DNA from: an uncultured Alphaproteobacteria bacterium
GTDB taxonomy: Bacteria; Pseudomonadota; Alphaproteobacteria; Rhizobiales; Beijerinckiaceae
Reading direction: 5' to 3'
DNA: 6,001 nt
NCBI GenBank assembly: GCA_937903315.1
Contig: CALCZO010000217.1
Coordinates: 1 to 6,001, forward strand
In this document: piece by piece, positions 5,037-6,001 of the stretch
How the letters are laid out: every line of letters begins with the position of its first letter
Position numbering within the stretch: position 1 is the stretch's first letter
Program-made: the position numbers and the translations under genes
Notes under the pieces: model-generated
Told to the model about the DNA's origin: nothing
Database searches by the model: none
The model's input: the letters and a program-made list of their open reading frames with translations, nothing else

Positions 5037-6001
5037 ATGCCGCCGAACCGCGACAGCGCCGATACTGCCACCCTGTCCGCCATGGCCCATGCCATCCGGT
5101 TCCTCTCGGTCGATGCGATCCTTGCCGCTGGCGAGGGGCATCAGGGCGTGCCGCTCGGCATGGCGGAGATCGCCACGACGCTCTATGCGCGGCATCTCAG
5201 GTTCGACCCGGCTGATCCGACATGGCCGGACCGGGACCGCGTCGTGCTGTCCAACGGCCATGGCTCGATGCTGCTGTACGCCCTGCTGCATCTGTCAGGC
5301 TATCATCACATCACGCTCGATGCGGTAAAATCCTTCCGCGAGCTTGGCTCGCCCTGCGCCGGGCATCCCGAATACGATCCCGCCGCCGGGATCGAGACCA
5401 CCACCGGCCCGCTCGGGCAGGGGATCGGCAATGCGCTCGGCATGGCGATTGCCGAGGCGCATCTTCGCGCAAGGTTCGGCAACGATCTGGTCAGCCACCG
5501 AACATGGGCTTTCGTGGGCGACGGCTGCCTTCAGGAAGGGGTGGGGCAGGAGGTGATCCAGCTGGCCGGGCACCTGAAGCTCGGTAGCCTGACCTTCTTC
5601 TGGGACGACAATGCCATCACCGACGACGGATCGACGGACCTTTCGATTTCGGAGAATGTCGCCGAACGGTTCCGTGTCGCCGGCTGGCACGTGCAGGAGA
5701 TCGACGGCCACGATATCGCGGCGATTGACGCCGCGATCAGCGCCGCCAGGGCCGACCCCCGCCCCTCGATGATTGCCTGCAGGACGGTGATCGCGCGCGG
5801 CATTCCCCGGCTTGAGGGCCAGCGCGGCGGCCATTCGGGCAAGCTCTATGCCGAGGACCGGGACGCGATGGCGGCACGCTTTGGCTGGAATGCCGGATCC
5901 TTCGATATTCCCGCCCCTATCGGCGCGGCATGGCGGGACACCGGCCGTGCCGGTGCCGCAGCGCGGGCAGCGTGGCAACGGCGGCTTGATGCGGCGCCGG
6001 A
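5037..6001 (+). CDS. tkt: Second transketolase, N-terminal part (3' end outside window)
   Basis: The open frame runs from ATG at 5037 off the right edge: 321 full codons plus two bases. It holds the N-terminal pyrophosphate-binding domain of transketolase. Visible are AIRFLSVDAI (19-28), GHQGVPLGMAE (34-44, His35), LSNGHGSMLLYALLHL (71-86), GHPEY (109-113), TTTGPLGQG (121-129), the ThDP/Mg motif GDGCLQEG (161-168) ending in DDN (190-192, Mg ligands Asp162 and Asn192), IDGHD (222-226) and a conserved-position His266. Residues 284-321 match the linker towards the second domain of full-length enzymes, so a two-domain protein rather than a split subunit is expected. Oddities are GHQG where most members have GHPG, AITDDG where most have GISIDG, and GGHSGKL where most have HGAPLG. 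It is a different locus from the transketolase at the left edge, and the two visible parts do not overlap, so they cannot be compared here. Function: the same ketol transfer, probably; substrate preference may differ. Confidence 0.93.
   Translation, partial: MPPNRDSADTATLSAMAHAIRFLSVDAILAAGEGHQGVPLGMAEIATTLYARHLRFDPADPTWPDRDRVVLSNGHGSMLLYALLHLSGYHHITLDAVKSFRELGSPCAGHPEYDPAAGIETTTGPLGQGIGNALGMAIAEAHLRARFGNDLVSHRTWAFVGDGCLQEGVGQEVIQLAGHLKLGSLTFFWDDNAITDDGSTDLSISENVAERFRVAGWHVQEIDGHDIAAIDAAISAARADPRPSMIACRTVIARGIPRLEGQRGGHSGKLYAEDRDAMAARFGWNAGSFDIPAPIGAAWRDTGRAGAAARAAWQRRLDAAP

Noticed and set aside
4205..5095. A 296-codon - strand frame across cbbY and the following gap
   Set aside because: It shadows cbbY, has no recognisable motif and would overlap three genes on the other strand.
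4985..5328. Short + strand frames overlapping the start of the second transketolase
   Set aside because: They are out of frame with a clear transketolase and show Arg/Pro-rich shadow composition.
1..6001. The two transketolase halves being one gene in a circle or tandem repeat of about 6 kb
   Set aside because: The right part stops and the left part begins near the same inter-domain linker, so it is not impossible. However, window edges are arbitrary, such a unit would lack phosphoribulokinase, and two separate genes are simpler. Flanking sequence would settle it.

Overview
This GC-rich window lies inside a Calvin-Benson-Bassham (CBB) operon. Six genes sit on the + strand, packed closely, with no convincing gene on the - strand. 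The form II RuBisCO is strongly similar to the Rhodospirillum rubrum type. Together with the CbbA-type class II aldolase and the CbbY phosphatase, this points to an autotrophic or facultatively autotrophic proteobacterium, most likely a purple-bacterium-like alphaproteobacterium. The genus cannot be told from the sequence alone.

Layout: (1) 1-974, the C-terminal half of a transketolase whose start lies before the window. (2) 1003-2082, class II fructose-bisphosphate aldolase (CbbA). (3) 2147-3529, form II RuBisCO (cbbM). (4) 3591-4247, ribulose-phosphate 3-epimerase (rpe/cbbE). (5) 4244-4933, a CbbY-type HAD phosphatase overlapping rpe by ATGA. (6) 5037 to beyond 6001, the N-terminal half of a second transketolase. 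The gaps are 28, 64, 61, -4 and 103 bases. cbbM is bracketed by two small perfect inverted repeats: a 7-bp hairpin just before its ribosome binding site, and a GCGA-tetraloop hairpin just after its stop. No factor-independent terminator, promoter, mobile element, CRISPR array or RNA gene was recognised. There is no gap above 300 bases.

How the genes work together: RuBisCO fixes CO2 onto ribulose 1,5-bisphosphate (RuBP). Aldolase and transketolase rebuild sugar phosphates from the triose products, and the epimerase turns xylulose 5-phosphate (Xu5P) into ribulose 5-phosphate (Ru5P). CbbY is expected to clear xylulose 1,5-bisphosphate (XuBP), an inhibitory RuBisCO by-product, by converting it to Xu5P. 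The last three genes (rpe, cbbY, second transketolase) therefore all act on Xu5P. Phosphoribulokinase, fructose/sedoheptulose bisphosphatase and a CbbR regulator are not in the window and may lie outside it.

Nothing here is a clearly new system. The most unusual points are two transketolase genes flanking one RuBisCO cluster, an altered cofactor-domain motif in the second, and the hairpins around cbbM.
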